Shown one piece after another: positions 48,947 to 58,900 of a stretch of DNA of 64,000 bases. Position 1 is the first letter of the stretch. Each line of letters starts with the position of its first letter. The notes beneath the pieces were generated by a model, which made no database searches, was not told where the DNA came from, and saw only the letters and a list, made by a program, of their open reading frames with translations. The translations under genes and the position numbers were made by a program. The DNA is from an uncultured Clostridia bacterium (lineage in GTDB: Bacteria; Bacillota; Clostridia; Oscillospirales; Ruminococcaceae), in the NCBI GenBank assembly GCA_947626755.1, contig CANQTP010000007.1, positions 20,175 to 84,174 on the forward strand, given 5' to 3'.

Positions 48947-48965
48947 GAAAAGCGAGGTGTTAAGT

Positions 48966-49496
48966 ATGATTTATTATACTGCGGATCTTCATATCGGGCA
49001 CGCAAATATTATAAAATACTGTAACCGACCTTTTGAAACCGTTGAGGAAATGGATCAGACCATTATTGACAACTGGAACAGCGTTGTGCGGGAAGATGAT
49101 GATGTTTACATTGTCGGAGATGTGTTTTTTAAGGGCAATCCCAATATTTTTATGCCGAAAATGAAAGGCAGGAAACACCTTATAGTCGGCAATCATGACG
49201 CTAACCTTGTAAGCACCGCAAGCTACTGCAAACATTTTGAAACGATCAAAAAATATCTATGCATTGAAGATAAAGGACGTCATGTGGTGCTGTTCCACTA
49301 CCCCATACTTGAATGGTCAGGCTATTATCACGGCACTTACCACGTTTACGGACATATCCACAACAACGACAATGAAACAAATCACATAATGACAAAAGTC
49401 CCCAACGCGTTCAACGCAGGCGTGGACGTGAACGATTTTACACCGCAAACCCTCGATCAGCTTATTGCAAGGCATAAGCTTGATCTTCAAAATTAA
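48966..49496 (+). CDS. Calcineurin-like metallophosphoesterase
   Basis: YTADLHIGHANIIKYCNRPF, DVYIVGDVFF, LIVGNHD, VLFHYP, YGHIHNN. The ORF-track start 48906 (MQAQPALNSPLLTL) lies in the repeat element; ATG at 48966 after gaggtgttaagt preferred. Confidence 0.9.
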   Translation: MIYYTADLHIGHANIIKYCNRPFETVEEMDQTIIDNWNSVVREDDDVYIVGDVFFKGNPNIFMPKMKGRKHLIVGNHDANLVSTASYCKHFETIKKYLCIEDKGRHVVLFHYPILEWSGYYHGTYHVYGHIHNNDNETNHIMTKVPNAFNAGVDVNDFTPQTLDQLIARHKLDLQN

Positions 49497-49524
49497 ATCT
49501 TATTTCTGAAAGGAAGTTTTTAAA

Positions 49525-51303
49525 ATGGCAGACACTATGAAAGGTCTGAAAAGAACACACTACTGCGGCGAAGTCCTCAAAGCGGGACAGACCGTTACCG
49601 TTGGCGGATTCGTTGACACCGTCCGCGATAAAGGCGGGATAATATTCATCGTTCTCCGCGACAGAACAGGCGTTGTTCAGCTGACTTTTGACGAAACCAG
49701 CGACAAGGCGGTCTTTGAAAAAGCGTCTTCCTGCCACTCGGAATATGTTGTAATGGCAAAAGGCGTTGTCCGCGAACGTGAAAGCATCAACGAGAAGATC
49801 GCCACGGGACGCGTGGAAATTTTCGTTGACGATCTGCGTATCCTCGCAAAAGCCCAGACCCCGCCTTTTGAAATTGTTGACAACACAAACACCAACGAGG
49901 AACTCCGTCTCAAATACCGTTATCTTGATCTGAGAAGAAAAACTTTGCAGGATAACATTATAACCAGAAGCAAGATCGCAAGATCCGCCCGCGAATATTT
50001 CTATGAAAACGGATTTATCGAGATCGAAACTCCTATGATGATAAAATCCACTCCCGAAGGCGCGCGGGATTATCTCGTTCCTTCCAGAGTACACCCGGGA
50101 AAATTCTATGCTCTGCCCCAGTCTCCGCAAATTTACAAGCAGCTTCTGATGATAGCGGGATTTGACCGCTATGTGCAGCTTGCAAGATGTTTCCGCGATG
50201 AGGATCTCCGCGCGGACAGACAGCCCGAATTTACACAGATAGACCTTGAAATGTCCTTTGTGGACGTGGAAGATATTCTGCAAATGGGCGAAGGATTTGT
50301 AAAGCGTATCTTTAAAGATGTTCTGGATATTGACATTCCCACACCGCTGCCGAGACTCACATACACAGACGCTATGAACCGTTACGGTTCGGACAAGCCC
50401 GATACGCGTTTCGGAATGGAGATACAGGATATTTCAGATCTTGTGAAAAACTGCGGCTTCGGAGTGTTCACTTCCGCAATTGAAGCGGGCGGCTCGGTTC
50501 GGGCGATCGTTGCAAAGAACGCCGCTGCCGTTCTCACAAGAAAGGAAATAGACAAGCTTACAGAATATGTCAAAGGCATAGGCGCGAAAGGACTTGCCTA
50601 TGTCCGCTGGGTAGAGGACGCTCCAAGCTGCTCTTTTGCAAAATTCATGGCAGAGGGCGAGCTTGAAAACATTCTGAAAGCCCTCGGCGCGGAAAAGGGA
50701 GATGTTGTGCTTATCGTTGCGGACAAGAACAGCGTAACGCTTCCCACACTGGGCGCGCTTCGTCTGAAAGTGGGAAAACAGCTTGACCTTATCCCCGAGG
50801 GAAAGTTCAATTTCCTGTGGATAACCGAGTTCCCGTTCTTTGAGTATGACGAGGAAAGCGGCGAATGGCTCGCAATGCACCACCCGTTCACAATGCCCAT
50901 GGACGAATGTCTGCAATATCTTGACAATGCGCCCGAGAAAGTTTTCGCAAAGGCTTATGACCTCGTTCTGAACGGCACGGAACTTTCCAGCGGTTCTATA
51001 CGAATTACCGACTATGAACTCCAACAGAAAATGTTCAAGGCTCTCGGCTTGACCGATGAGGAAATAGAAGCAAAGTTCGGATTCCTTGTAGACGCTTACA
51101 AATACGGCGCCGCTCCCCACGGCGGAATGGGTATCGGACTTGATCGTCTTACCATGATAATGTGCGGTGCGGACAGTCTCCGCGATGTAACGGCGTTCCC
51201 GAAAGTACAGAACGCTTCCGAGCTGATGTCCGCCTGTCCGTCGCCTGTTGACAAGGACAGTCTGGATATTCTGGGCATTTCGGTAAATGCAAAAGAAGAA
51301 TAA
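49525..51303 (+). CDS. aspS: Aspartyl-tRNA synthetase
   Basis: RTHYCGEV, GGFVDTVRDKGGIIFIVLRDRTGVVQ, ETPMMIKSTPEGARDYLVPSR, QSPQIYKQLLM, GGMGIGLDRLTMIMCGADSLRDVTAFPK. Confidence 0.97.
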   Translation: MADTMKGLKRTHYCGEVLKAGQTVTVGGFVDTVRDKGGIIFIVLRDRTGVVQLTFDETSDKAVFEKASSCHSEYVVMAKGVVRERESINEKIATGRVEIFVDDLRILAKAQTPPFEIVDNTNTNEELRLKYRYLDLRRKTLQDNIITRSKIARSAREYFYENGFIEIETPMMIKSTPEGARDYLVPSRVHPGKFYALPQSPQIYKQLLMIAGFDRYVQLARCFRDEDLRADRQPEFTQIDLEMSFVDVEDILQMGEGFVKRIFKDVLDIDIPTPLPRLTYTDAMNRYGSDKPDTRFGMEIQDISDLVKNCGFGVFTSAIEAGGSVRAIVAKNAAAVLTRKEIDKLTEYVKGIGAKGLAYVRWVEDAPSCSFAKFMAEGELENILKALGAEKGDVVLIVADKNSVTLPTLGALRLKVGKQLDLIPEGKFNFLWITEFPFFEYDEESGEWLAMHHPFTMPMDECLQYLDNAPEKVFAKAYDLVLNGTELSSGSIRITDYELQQKMFKALGLTDEEIEAKFGFLVDAYKYGAAPHGGMGIGLDRLTMIMCGADSLRDVTAFPKVQNASELMSACPSPVDKDSLDILGISVNAKEE

Positions 51304-51306
51304 TAA

Positions 51307-51345
51307 AAACTGCTGTATTCCGCAGGGAGTACAGCAGTTTTCTTT
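51307..51345. terminator. Predicted bidirectional terminator between aspS and GH5 gene
   Basis: aaactgctgta ttccgcaggga gtacagcagttt tcttt. Confidence 0.75.
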
Positions 51346-52775
51346 TACTTTACGGTTTCCATTATCGCTTTGACTATCTCGGGATAGAACCACTTAAGAG
51401 TTGCTCTGTCAAGAAGTCCCAGTCCCTCACCTTCCGAAGGAGGACAGATCGTGTTGTTATCCCACCAACAGCAGGGAACGCCGTATTTTTCAGCTGTGGA
51501 AAGATAATATTTTACAAGTTCCACACGATCGGAAGTATTATCCTTGTTAAGTGAACCAAACTCGTCCATTATAACGGGTATGCCCTTGCTGAGGAATACT
51601 TTGTCTATGTTGGAGAATGCATTATCTATCTCCCACTTGCCTCTGTCGGTAAGTTTTGTCTCATCGGAATACCTGTTAAGCGCCATATTATACGGAAGAT
51701 AAGCGTGTACCGAAACTATTATCCTGTCATCGTCGGGAAGTTCCAGATCGGACATGGGAGCATATCCCGAATTTGCACCGTAGGGCGTAAGAATGAGAAA
51801 ACGTGTCTTGTTGTTTCCGCCCGTTGAACGAACGGTATCCACAAATACTTTGTAGAGATCGTTCAGGACTTTGCGTTCGTTCGCCGTTCCGCCTGTCCAC
51901 TCGGAAGCCGAGCCTTCGGTGCGGGGTTCGTTCATGCCTTCAAAAATCAGCTTTTCATCATAATCCTTGAACCGCTCGGCTATCTGCTTCCATACGTTTC
52001 CGAACTTTGCAGAAACGGTTTTTTTGTCATTTTCGGTAAGTTTTATCCAGCTGAGATCGTGGTGAGTGTTCAGGATAACGTACATACCGTTGTCATATGC
52101 GTAGTCAACTACTTCCTGAACTCTGTCCAGCCAAGCTTTGTTGATGTTTCCGTCCTTATCCATGTGGTTGCCCCATGACACGGGGATACGCACCGTATTG
52201 AAGCCTGCTTTTTTGACTGTATCTATGATAGACTTTGTGGTCTTGACTTTCTGCCAAGCAGTCTCATAGTCAAGATCGTTTGTGAGCCATGTACAATTGC
52301 TTGGATCAAGGGTATTTCCCAGATTCCAGCCCACGGTCATTTTCCCGAGAAGTTCATTTCCTGCGGAATAATTATTGCTTGAAGCGGTTTTCTTGGTCTC
52401 GGTCTTGGTCTCGGTCTTAGCAGTCGTTGTTTTTGCTGCCGCAGAAGATGATTTCTTCTTTACGGTTACTTTGCACACAGCCTTGTACTTCGTGCCCTTG
52501 ATCGTTGCGGAAATAACTGCCGAGCCTGCTTTCTTTGCAGTTACTTTTCCTTTTGATACGGAAGCTATCGAGCTGTCAGAACTCTGCCATACAACAGTTG
52601 CGGTCTTGAATCCGGTGACTGTTCTTTTAAGAGTGTATGTATTTCCCACAGTCAATGAAAGGCTTGTCTTGCTGAGCTTGATGCCCTTTTCCGATGCGGC
52701 GGAAACATTTGCCGGGAACATCATCAGGCACATAAGCAAGGTCAGAATGACAGCTGCCAATTTTTTGAATTTCAT
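51345..52775 (-). CDS. Secreted GH5 glycoside hydrolase (endoglucanase-like) with N-terminal Big2 Ig-like domain
   Basis: Signal peptide; Big2 (LSKTSLSLTVGNTYTLKRTVTGFKTATVVWQSSDSSIASVSKGKVTAKKAGSAVISATI); Lys/Thr linker; GH5 (GWNLGNTLDP, VRIPVSWGNHMD, LIFEGMNEPR, VIMDEFGS). Confidence 0.92.
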   Translation of the reverse strand: MKFKKLAAVILTLLMCLMMFPANVSAASEKGIKLSKTSLSLTVGNTYTLKRTVTGFKTATVVWQSSDSSIASVSKGKVTAKKAGSAVISATIKGTKYKAVCKVTVKKKSSSAAAKTTTAKTETKTETKKTASSNNYSAGNELLGKMTVGWNLGNTLDPSNCTWLTNDLDYETAWQKVKTTKSIIDTVKKAGFNTVRIPVSWGNHMDKDGNINKAWLDRVQEVVDYAYDNGMYVILNTHHDLSWIKLTENDKKTVSAKFGNVWKQIAERFKDYDEKLIFEGMNEPRTEGSASEWTGGTANERKVLNDLYKVFVDTVRSTGGNNKTRFLILTPYGANSGYAPMSDLELPDDDRIIVSVHAYLPYNMALNRYSDETKLTDRGKWEIDNAFSNIDKVFLSKGIPVIMDEFGSLNKDNTSDRVELVKYYLSTAEKYGVPCCWWDNNTICPPSEGEGLGLLDRATLKWFYPEIVKAIMETVK

Positions 52776-52960
52776 AAAGATCCTCCTTGCAAAAAATTAT
52801 CTGCTTACATTTTAACATAAAATACCGAAGTTTTCAATAGTTTTACAAAATAATTTATATGTGTGAAAAAATAATTAAAATATTTCCTGCCTGTTGAAAT
52901 TCGGGAAGCAATTTGCTATAATTTATATAAGATAATATTCTGAAAGGCAGTTAATGCAGA

Positions 52961-53896
52961 ATGAAAAAAATGCTGTTTGTTTTTAATCCCCATTCGGGAA
53001 AAGGTCTTATACGTCAGCATCTTCTTGAAATACTGGACGTATTCACAAAGGACGGCTATGAAGTTACCGCTTACCCCACACAGGCGCGGAACGATGCTTT
53101 TGAAAAAGTCTGCTCCCGCGGCGGAGATTTTGACGCCGTTGTATGCAGCGGCGGAGACGGCACTCTAAACGAGACCATCAAGGCGCTTATGAAGTCCGAA
53201 AAGCGCATTCCGCTGGGATATATCCCCTCGGGAACAATGAACGATTTCGCGTCAAGCATCGGTATCCCGAAAGATATGCCCGAAGCGGCTGCCGTTGTGG
53301 CAAAAGGCGAACCCATAAGCGTTGACATCGGCTCCTTTAATGATGAATACTTTACTTACATTGCGGCTTTCGGAGCGTTTACGGACGTAAGCTATGAAAC
53401 TCCTCAGCAGATGAAGAATATGTTCGGAAGTCTCGCGTATATAATGGAAGGAATGAAGCGGCTCAACACCGCAAAATCCTATCATGTCACCGTAAAAAAC
53501 GGCTCGGAAGTCATTGAGGACGATTTTATCTTCGGAATGGTCTCAAACTCCACTTCCGTTGGCGGATTCAAAGGGATCAGCGGAACGGAAGTAAAGCTTG
53601 ACGACGGCGTTTTTGAGGTAGTGCTCATCAGAACTCCCAAAAGCCTTGCGGAGTTCCAGCAGACGATAAACGCATTCCTCAGGAGAGAGATGGATTCCCA
53701 GTATTTTGTAAATTTCAAATCCGATCATGTGGAATTCAGTTCCGAGGACGATCTCCCATGGACACTGGACGGAGAATACGGCGGAAACTGTCGGAACGTG
53801 ACGGTAAAAAACAACTGCCGGGCAATAGACATATTCACTCCCCATTCGGGCGGAGTGGAAGCTGCACTTTACTCGGGAGCAGCGGAAACGGAATAA
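52961..53896 (+). CDS. Diacylglycerol kinase-family lipid kinase (YegS/DagK-like)
   Basis: LFVFNPHSGKGLIRQHLLEILDVF, VVCSGGDGTLNETIKALM, PLGYIPSGTMNDFASSIGI, WTLDGEYGG. Confidence 0.93.
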   Translation: MKKMLFVFNPHSGKGLIRQHLLEILDVFTKDGYEVTAYPTQARNDAFEKVCSRGGDFDAVVCSGGDGTLNETIKALMKSEKRIPLGYIPSGTMNDFASSIGIPKDMPEAAAVVAKGEPISVDIGSFNDEYFTYIAAFGAFTDVSYETPQQMKNMFGSLAYIMEGMKRLNTAKSYHVTVKNGSEVIEDDFIFGMVSNSTSVGGFKGISGTEVKLDDGVFEVVLIRTPKSLAEFQQTINAFLRREMDSQYFVNFKSDHVEFSSEDDLPWTLDGEYGGNCRNVTVKNNCRAIDIFTPHSGGVEAALYSGAAETE

Positions 53897-53901
53897 AAAT
53901 T

Positions 53902-53940
53902 GACCGTGTACAGGCAAACGCCCGTACACGGTTTTGCATT
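53902..53940 (+). terminator. Predicted terminator
   Basis: accgtgtacaggcaaacgcccgtacacggttttgc. Confidence 0.65.
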
Positions 53941-53948
53941 ATAAAAAA

Positions 53949-55082
53949 TCATTTCAGATTTGTGGTAAGTCCGTTTATGGAAATGCTCGGGTCGTCAAGG
54001 TCGATTACAAGACACCGTCTGCCGTTGATAACGCTTGTACGGACTTTATCCGTTGCATCGCGGCTGATATTTATGGTGATCTCGGGAGTTGCAAGAACGG
54101 TCTTTTTCTCAATGAGATTTTCGGCAATAAGTCCTTCGGCATCTCCCGCTTTTTCCTTGAAAACCGCAGGCAGCGCGTCCAGCTTTTCACTGCTTACGCC
54201 TGCGTCAAAAAGAATGTCATGGAGCTTGTTATCGTCTATCAGCGGAAGCTCCGTCTCATTTCCCGAATTCTTTACAATATCGCGTATGGATTCATTGACC
54301 TGAGTTATTACGGTGTAGCTGAGTTCATCGGCTACAACATCTGTCAGCACCTGACGGAATGTTTCCTTCTCGTTCTGGCAGGACATTGTGAATCCGCAGC
54401 CGAGGACATCTTCCACGACCGAAATGTTCGGCTTCTTGGGAGTAGAAGTGTAGTACATCACATTGTTCACATCGGGGCTCCTGTCGCTGAAAACAGGATA
54501 AAGGAAACCGTCCGTAGGCTTGCGGCTTATAATGAGTTCGTTGTTTATCTTCTTGATGATAGCGTTATTTTCGCTGTCAAACATAAGTCCGTCATCGTTT
54601 GTACCGACGGGGCATACAGCCGTGACTATGAAGTTATACTCATAGTCGGCCTCGTCGTATGTATCGCCGTTTTTGTCCTTTTTAGCAATGCTGTAGGAGC
54701 AGTATCCGATAATAACGGTATATGCCTTTTCATACTCCATGTTGTTGATGATCCTTTCAAGCAGACGTGCGTTGGCGGTCTCATCTTCCAGCTTGCCTTT
54801 AAGCGCCGCATAGAGAATATTCTGCGCGCCGCCTTCCTCGTATTCCTCATTGGGAAAACTGTATTCCACAAGATTTTTCCCTGCGCTTCCGCTGAGGACT
54901 TTTTTCAGGGATTCCAGCATGACCGCGCCTTCGTCCTCGGGAATAAGCGCGTAGAGTTTGTTTTCGTTACAGCGGATATTCTTCTGCGTATCGACATATG
55001 CGGAGATAATGTGGTTAAGCGTAAAAAATCCGCTTGAATCGGAAAAATTCTTTTTTATTTCTGCAATTTCTTTTTTATTCAT
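53949..55082 (-). CDS. DUF4317 domain-containing protein
   Basis: MNKKEIAEIKKNFSDSSGFFTLNHIISAYVDTQKNI...; resembles the DUF4317 family of Firmicutes. Start at 55082. Confidence 0.85.
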   Translation of the reverse strand: MNKKEIAEIKKNFSDSSGFFTLNHIISAYVDTQKNIRCNENKLYALIPEDEGAVMLESLKKVLSGSAGKNLVEYSFPNEEYEEGGAQNILYAALKGKLEDETANARLLERIINNMEYEKAYTVIIGYCSYSIAKKDKNGDTYDEADYEYNFIVTAVCPVGTNDDGLMFDSENNAIIKKINNELIISRKPTDGFLYPVFSDRSPDVNNVMYYTSTPKKPNISVVEDVLGCGFTMSCQNEKETFRQVLTDVVADELSYTVITQVNESIRDIVKNSGNETELPLIDDNKLHDILFDAGVSSEKLDALPAVFKEKAGDAEGLIAENLIEKKTVLATPEITINISRDATDKVRTSVINGRRCLVIDLDDPSISINGLTTNLK

Positions 55083-55236
55083 TTTCAGATGTTCCTTTCT
55101 TTTATTACAAGATATATTATACCACATAAACGAATGTTCGTCAAGCGGACGGGAATAATTTTTCCAAAAAGCTATTGCAATTCGCTAAAAAATATGGTAA
55201 AATATTTTTAATAAATTATTGAAAGGATCGATACCA

Positions 55237-55884
55237 ATGAAACTTTTTATTGATACAGCTAATGTAAACGACATAAGAGAAGCCAACGACTGGGGCGTTA
55301 TCTGCGGCGTTACCACAAATCCCTCCCTTATCGCCAAGGAAGGACGTGTTTTTGAAGAAGTGGTAAAGGAGATAACAAGCATCGTTGACGGACCTATCTC
55401 CGCGGAAGTAATTTCCCTTGAAGCAGACAAGATGGTCGAGGAAGCCATTCCGCTTTCCAAAATACACAAGAATATCGTTATAAAGCTCCCTATGTGCGCA
55501 GAAGGTCTGAAAGCCTGCAAAAAGCTCACCGCTATGGGAATAAAGACAAATGTAACGCTTGTTTTCTCTGCTGCACAGGCTCTGCTTGCGGCAAATGCGG
55601 GAGCAACTTATGTTTCGCCGTTCCTCGGCAGACTGGACGACATCGGCATGGAAGGCATGGCACTGATCTCCGAGATAGTTGAAATTTTCAACGCTCAGGG
55701 TATCAGCACGGAAATAATTGCCGCTTCTATCAGGAATCCTATCCATGTTACAACGGCTGCGCGTCTCGGCTGCGACATTGCCACCGTTCCTATGAACGTT
55801 CTCCGTCAGATGATAAATCACCCTCTGACAGATGCGGGCATCGCACGTTTCCTGAAAGACTGGGAAGGCGCAAAGAAAGCGTAA
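55237..55884 (+). CDS. Transaldolase / fructose-6-phosphate aldolase-like
   Basis: [95 protein letters not shown]. Confidence 0.95.
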   Translation: MKLFIDTANVNDIREANDWGVICGVTTNPSLIAKEGRVFEEVVKEITSIVDGPISAEVISLEADKMVEEAIPLSKIHKNIVIKLPMCAEGLKACKKLTAMGIKTNVTLVFSAAQALLAANAGATYVSPFLGRLDDIGMEGMALISEIVEIFNAQGISTEIIAASIRNPIHVTTAARLGCDIATVPMNVLRQMINHPLTDAGIARFLKDWEGAKKA

Positions 55885-55953
55885 ATTTCAATTTCATATA
55901 GAAAACGGGCTGTACAGTTGAAATGTACAGCCCGTTTTTGTGCCTTTACGCCG

Positions 55954-58900
55954 TCAGCGTTTTTTCTTTCCGAGAATTGCCGCCGCAGATACAGCAGCAA
56001 AAATACAACATACAAGAGCCGCACTGCCCGAATAATTCTTTACCGCGCCAAGCTCATCATTTCCCGAAACGATCCCCGCAGCCGAACTTGCATCTTCCGT
56101 GCCGCTGTCGGACTTGCCAATGACCGCCGGTTCAAGTCCTATACCGTGTCTCGGGACCGGCACTGTATTTTCCGACTGCTGAGACGGTTCACTGTCCTTA
56201 GATGCAATAACATATATGCTGAAATGATCCGTTGTAAAACTTATTGTTCCATCGTCCTTTACAGCATTCATACTTTCGGAAGTCCCGCCGCTTATGTGAA
56301 AAACTTCAAGTTCTGCATTGCTGTCGGCGTCTTCGGGAATTTTAAGAGTGACCTTTACCGTTCCGTCGGGCTGAACTTCTTTTTCGCCGTTATACATAAG
56401 TTTTATATCATACGCCTTTATGGCTGTATAACCGCTGATCGTTCCCGCTTCGGAAATATCCGATGTATCTTCTTCAACGCTCAGGAAAATATAGCCGTCG
56501 CTCGGGCAATCGCTCTTATCATCGGCAAATATATATTTTATCTCGCTGCCCTCTGCCGACTCTATCAGGACTGTGCCATCGCCGTTTTTCAGGCTGCCTG
56601 CATCGTAAATGGTCTTTTTGCCGTCTCTTTCTATGGTAACTTCGCCATCGGACGGAAGAATGATCTTTCCATCGGGAGAAACGGTGATTCCGCTGCCCGT
56701 TATTGTTGTATCGTCACCGATCCGAACGGTATCCCCTTCCGAAATTTTTATTTTTCCGTCTTTGTCAATAGTCACGCTTTTGCCCGTGACCGTAATATCT
56801 TTGACGATCACTTCATCGGTGGAAATTGTTCCGTCCGCGTTTATCGTTCCGCCCTTTGGAAGTTCAACATAAATATCTCCTATCTGAACGGTGTCCTTTT
56901 CCGAAACTTTTATACTTCCGTCCGTGTTAAACTCAATGTTATTTTCGTTTGAAACCGTAGTACCGCCGATAACAGCTTTTTTTGTTTCGATAGTGCCGTC
57001 TGTGTCAACTTTTCCGCCGCTTGGAAGTGTTATCTCCGTTTCGCCTTTTTTAATAGTTCCGTTTTCGGGAACAATGATATTTCCTTCTTTGTCAACTGTT
57101 ACGCTTTCGCCTTTGACCGTAACATCTTTGACGGTCACTTCAACGGCGGAAATCATTCCGTCCGCGTTTACCGTTCCGCCCTTTGGAAGTTCAACATCAA
57201 TATCTCCCACCTGAACGGAATCATCTTCCGAAACTTTTATATTTCCGTCTTTATCAAATACTATCTCGTTTTCGCTTGTAACTGTAGTATTTCCCGCAAC
57301 AGCCTTTTTCGTAATGATATTTCCGTCCTTATTAACAGTTCCGCCGCTTGGAAGTATTATCTCCGTTTCGCCCTTTTTAACAATTCCATTTTCGGGTACT
57401 GTGATATTTCCGTCTTTGTCAACTTTTACGCTTTTGCCCGTGACCGTAATATCTTTGACGATCACTTCATCGGCGGAAATCGTTCCGTCCGCGTTTACCG
57501 TTCCGCCCTTTGGAAGTTCAACATAAATATCTCCTATCTGAACGGTGTCCTTTTCCGAAACATTTATATTTCCGTCTTTGTCAAATTTAACATTATCTTC
57601 GCTTGAAACTTTGGTACCGCCGATAACAGCTTCTTTTGTTTCGATATTTCCGTTCTTATTAACAGTTCCGCCGCTTGGAAGTGTAATAACGCTGTCGCCG
57701 ATCTGAACAGTATCATCTCCCGAAACATTAATACTTCCGTCTTTGTCAAAATCAATATTATCTTTGCTTGTAACCGTAGTACCGCCGATAACAGCTTCTT
57801 TTGTTTCGATAGTGCCGTCTGTGTTAACTTTTCCGCCGCTTGGAAGTGTTATCTCCGTTCCGCCTTTTTTAATAGTTCCGCCTCCGCCTGCGAGGACTGT
57901 GATATTTCCGTCACTATCAACGGTAAACTCGCCCGTGACCGTAACATCTTCGACTTTAATTTCCTCGGCAATAATATTTCCTTTATTATCAACAGTTCCG
58001 CCGTCGGGAAGTGTTATTTCCGCTTCACCTTTTTGGAATTTTCCTTCGGGAGGAATTTTAACGTTACCGTCCGTTGTGATCTGTACGTTATCTGTTTCCG
58101 TACCCTCAAAGGTAATGCCCTCATCTTCGCCGTTAAGAAGAACGATCTCTTTGCCGCTGATAGTGCCGTCGGGAGAAATTGTCCCGCCCTGAGGAAGTTC
58201 AACATCACTTGAACCTCTTTTTACTTCACTGTCTCCGGTAACGGTAATACTTCTGTCAGGTCCTATGGTATAATTTTCACTGTCAATTTCTATACCGTTT
58301 GAATTTGAAAAATGCTCTTCATCTTCTTCACCCGAAAACAATTCTACTCCTTTTCTTCCGCATACAGTACCGCCGTTAAGAGTTATATGTCCGTCTTTAA
58401 CTTTATTCTGTACACCCGCTGCTGTACCGCTTATAATTCCGCCGTTTACTTCAAGGTATTGTGGAAGATTATCGCCGCCATAAAGGTAATAATCATTCAT
58501 GATACCTACTCCGTCACTGCCGGTACCTTTTATAATAGCATCGCCGCTTACAGTTACATTTCCGTCTTGGTTTAAAACACCGACTTTAGTACCCGAAATT
58601 TCACCGCCTGATATTTTCACATCACCTATGTAATTGTATATCCCGTAATATTTTGTTCCATTTATAGCACCGCCCTCTATGATACATTCACTTGCTATAG
58701 CAGGATTATCTATGCCGTATAAGCTGCCTTCAAGCGTACCGCCCTTCACTGTCAATATCCCTCTGTTATCTACTGCTCTTTTTGAGCCGCATATTTTTCC
58801 GCCGTAAACATTCAAAGAACAGCGTACTTCGCCCGCGTTCCATCCACAAACTTTAATTGTCTGATCTTCACTTTCACCACCAATTATTGACCCGCTCCCA

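Noticed and set aside
53934-55037. 367-aa ORF antisense to DUF4317 gene
   Set aside because: Overlaps a better-supported gene with RBS and family resemblance on the opposite strand.
55918-56952. 344-aa ORF antisense to the repeat surface protein
   Set aside because: Shadow ORF, Tyr/Arg/Phe-rich, no motifs; its start overlaps a hairpin region.
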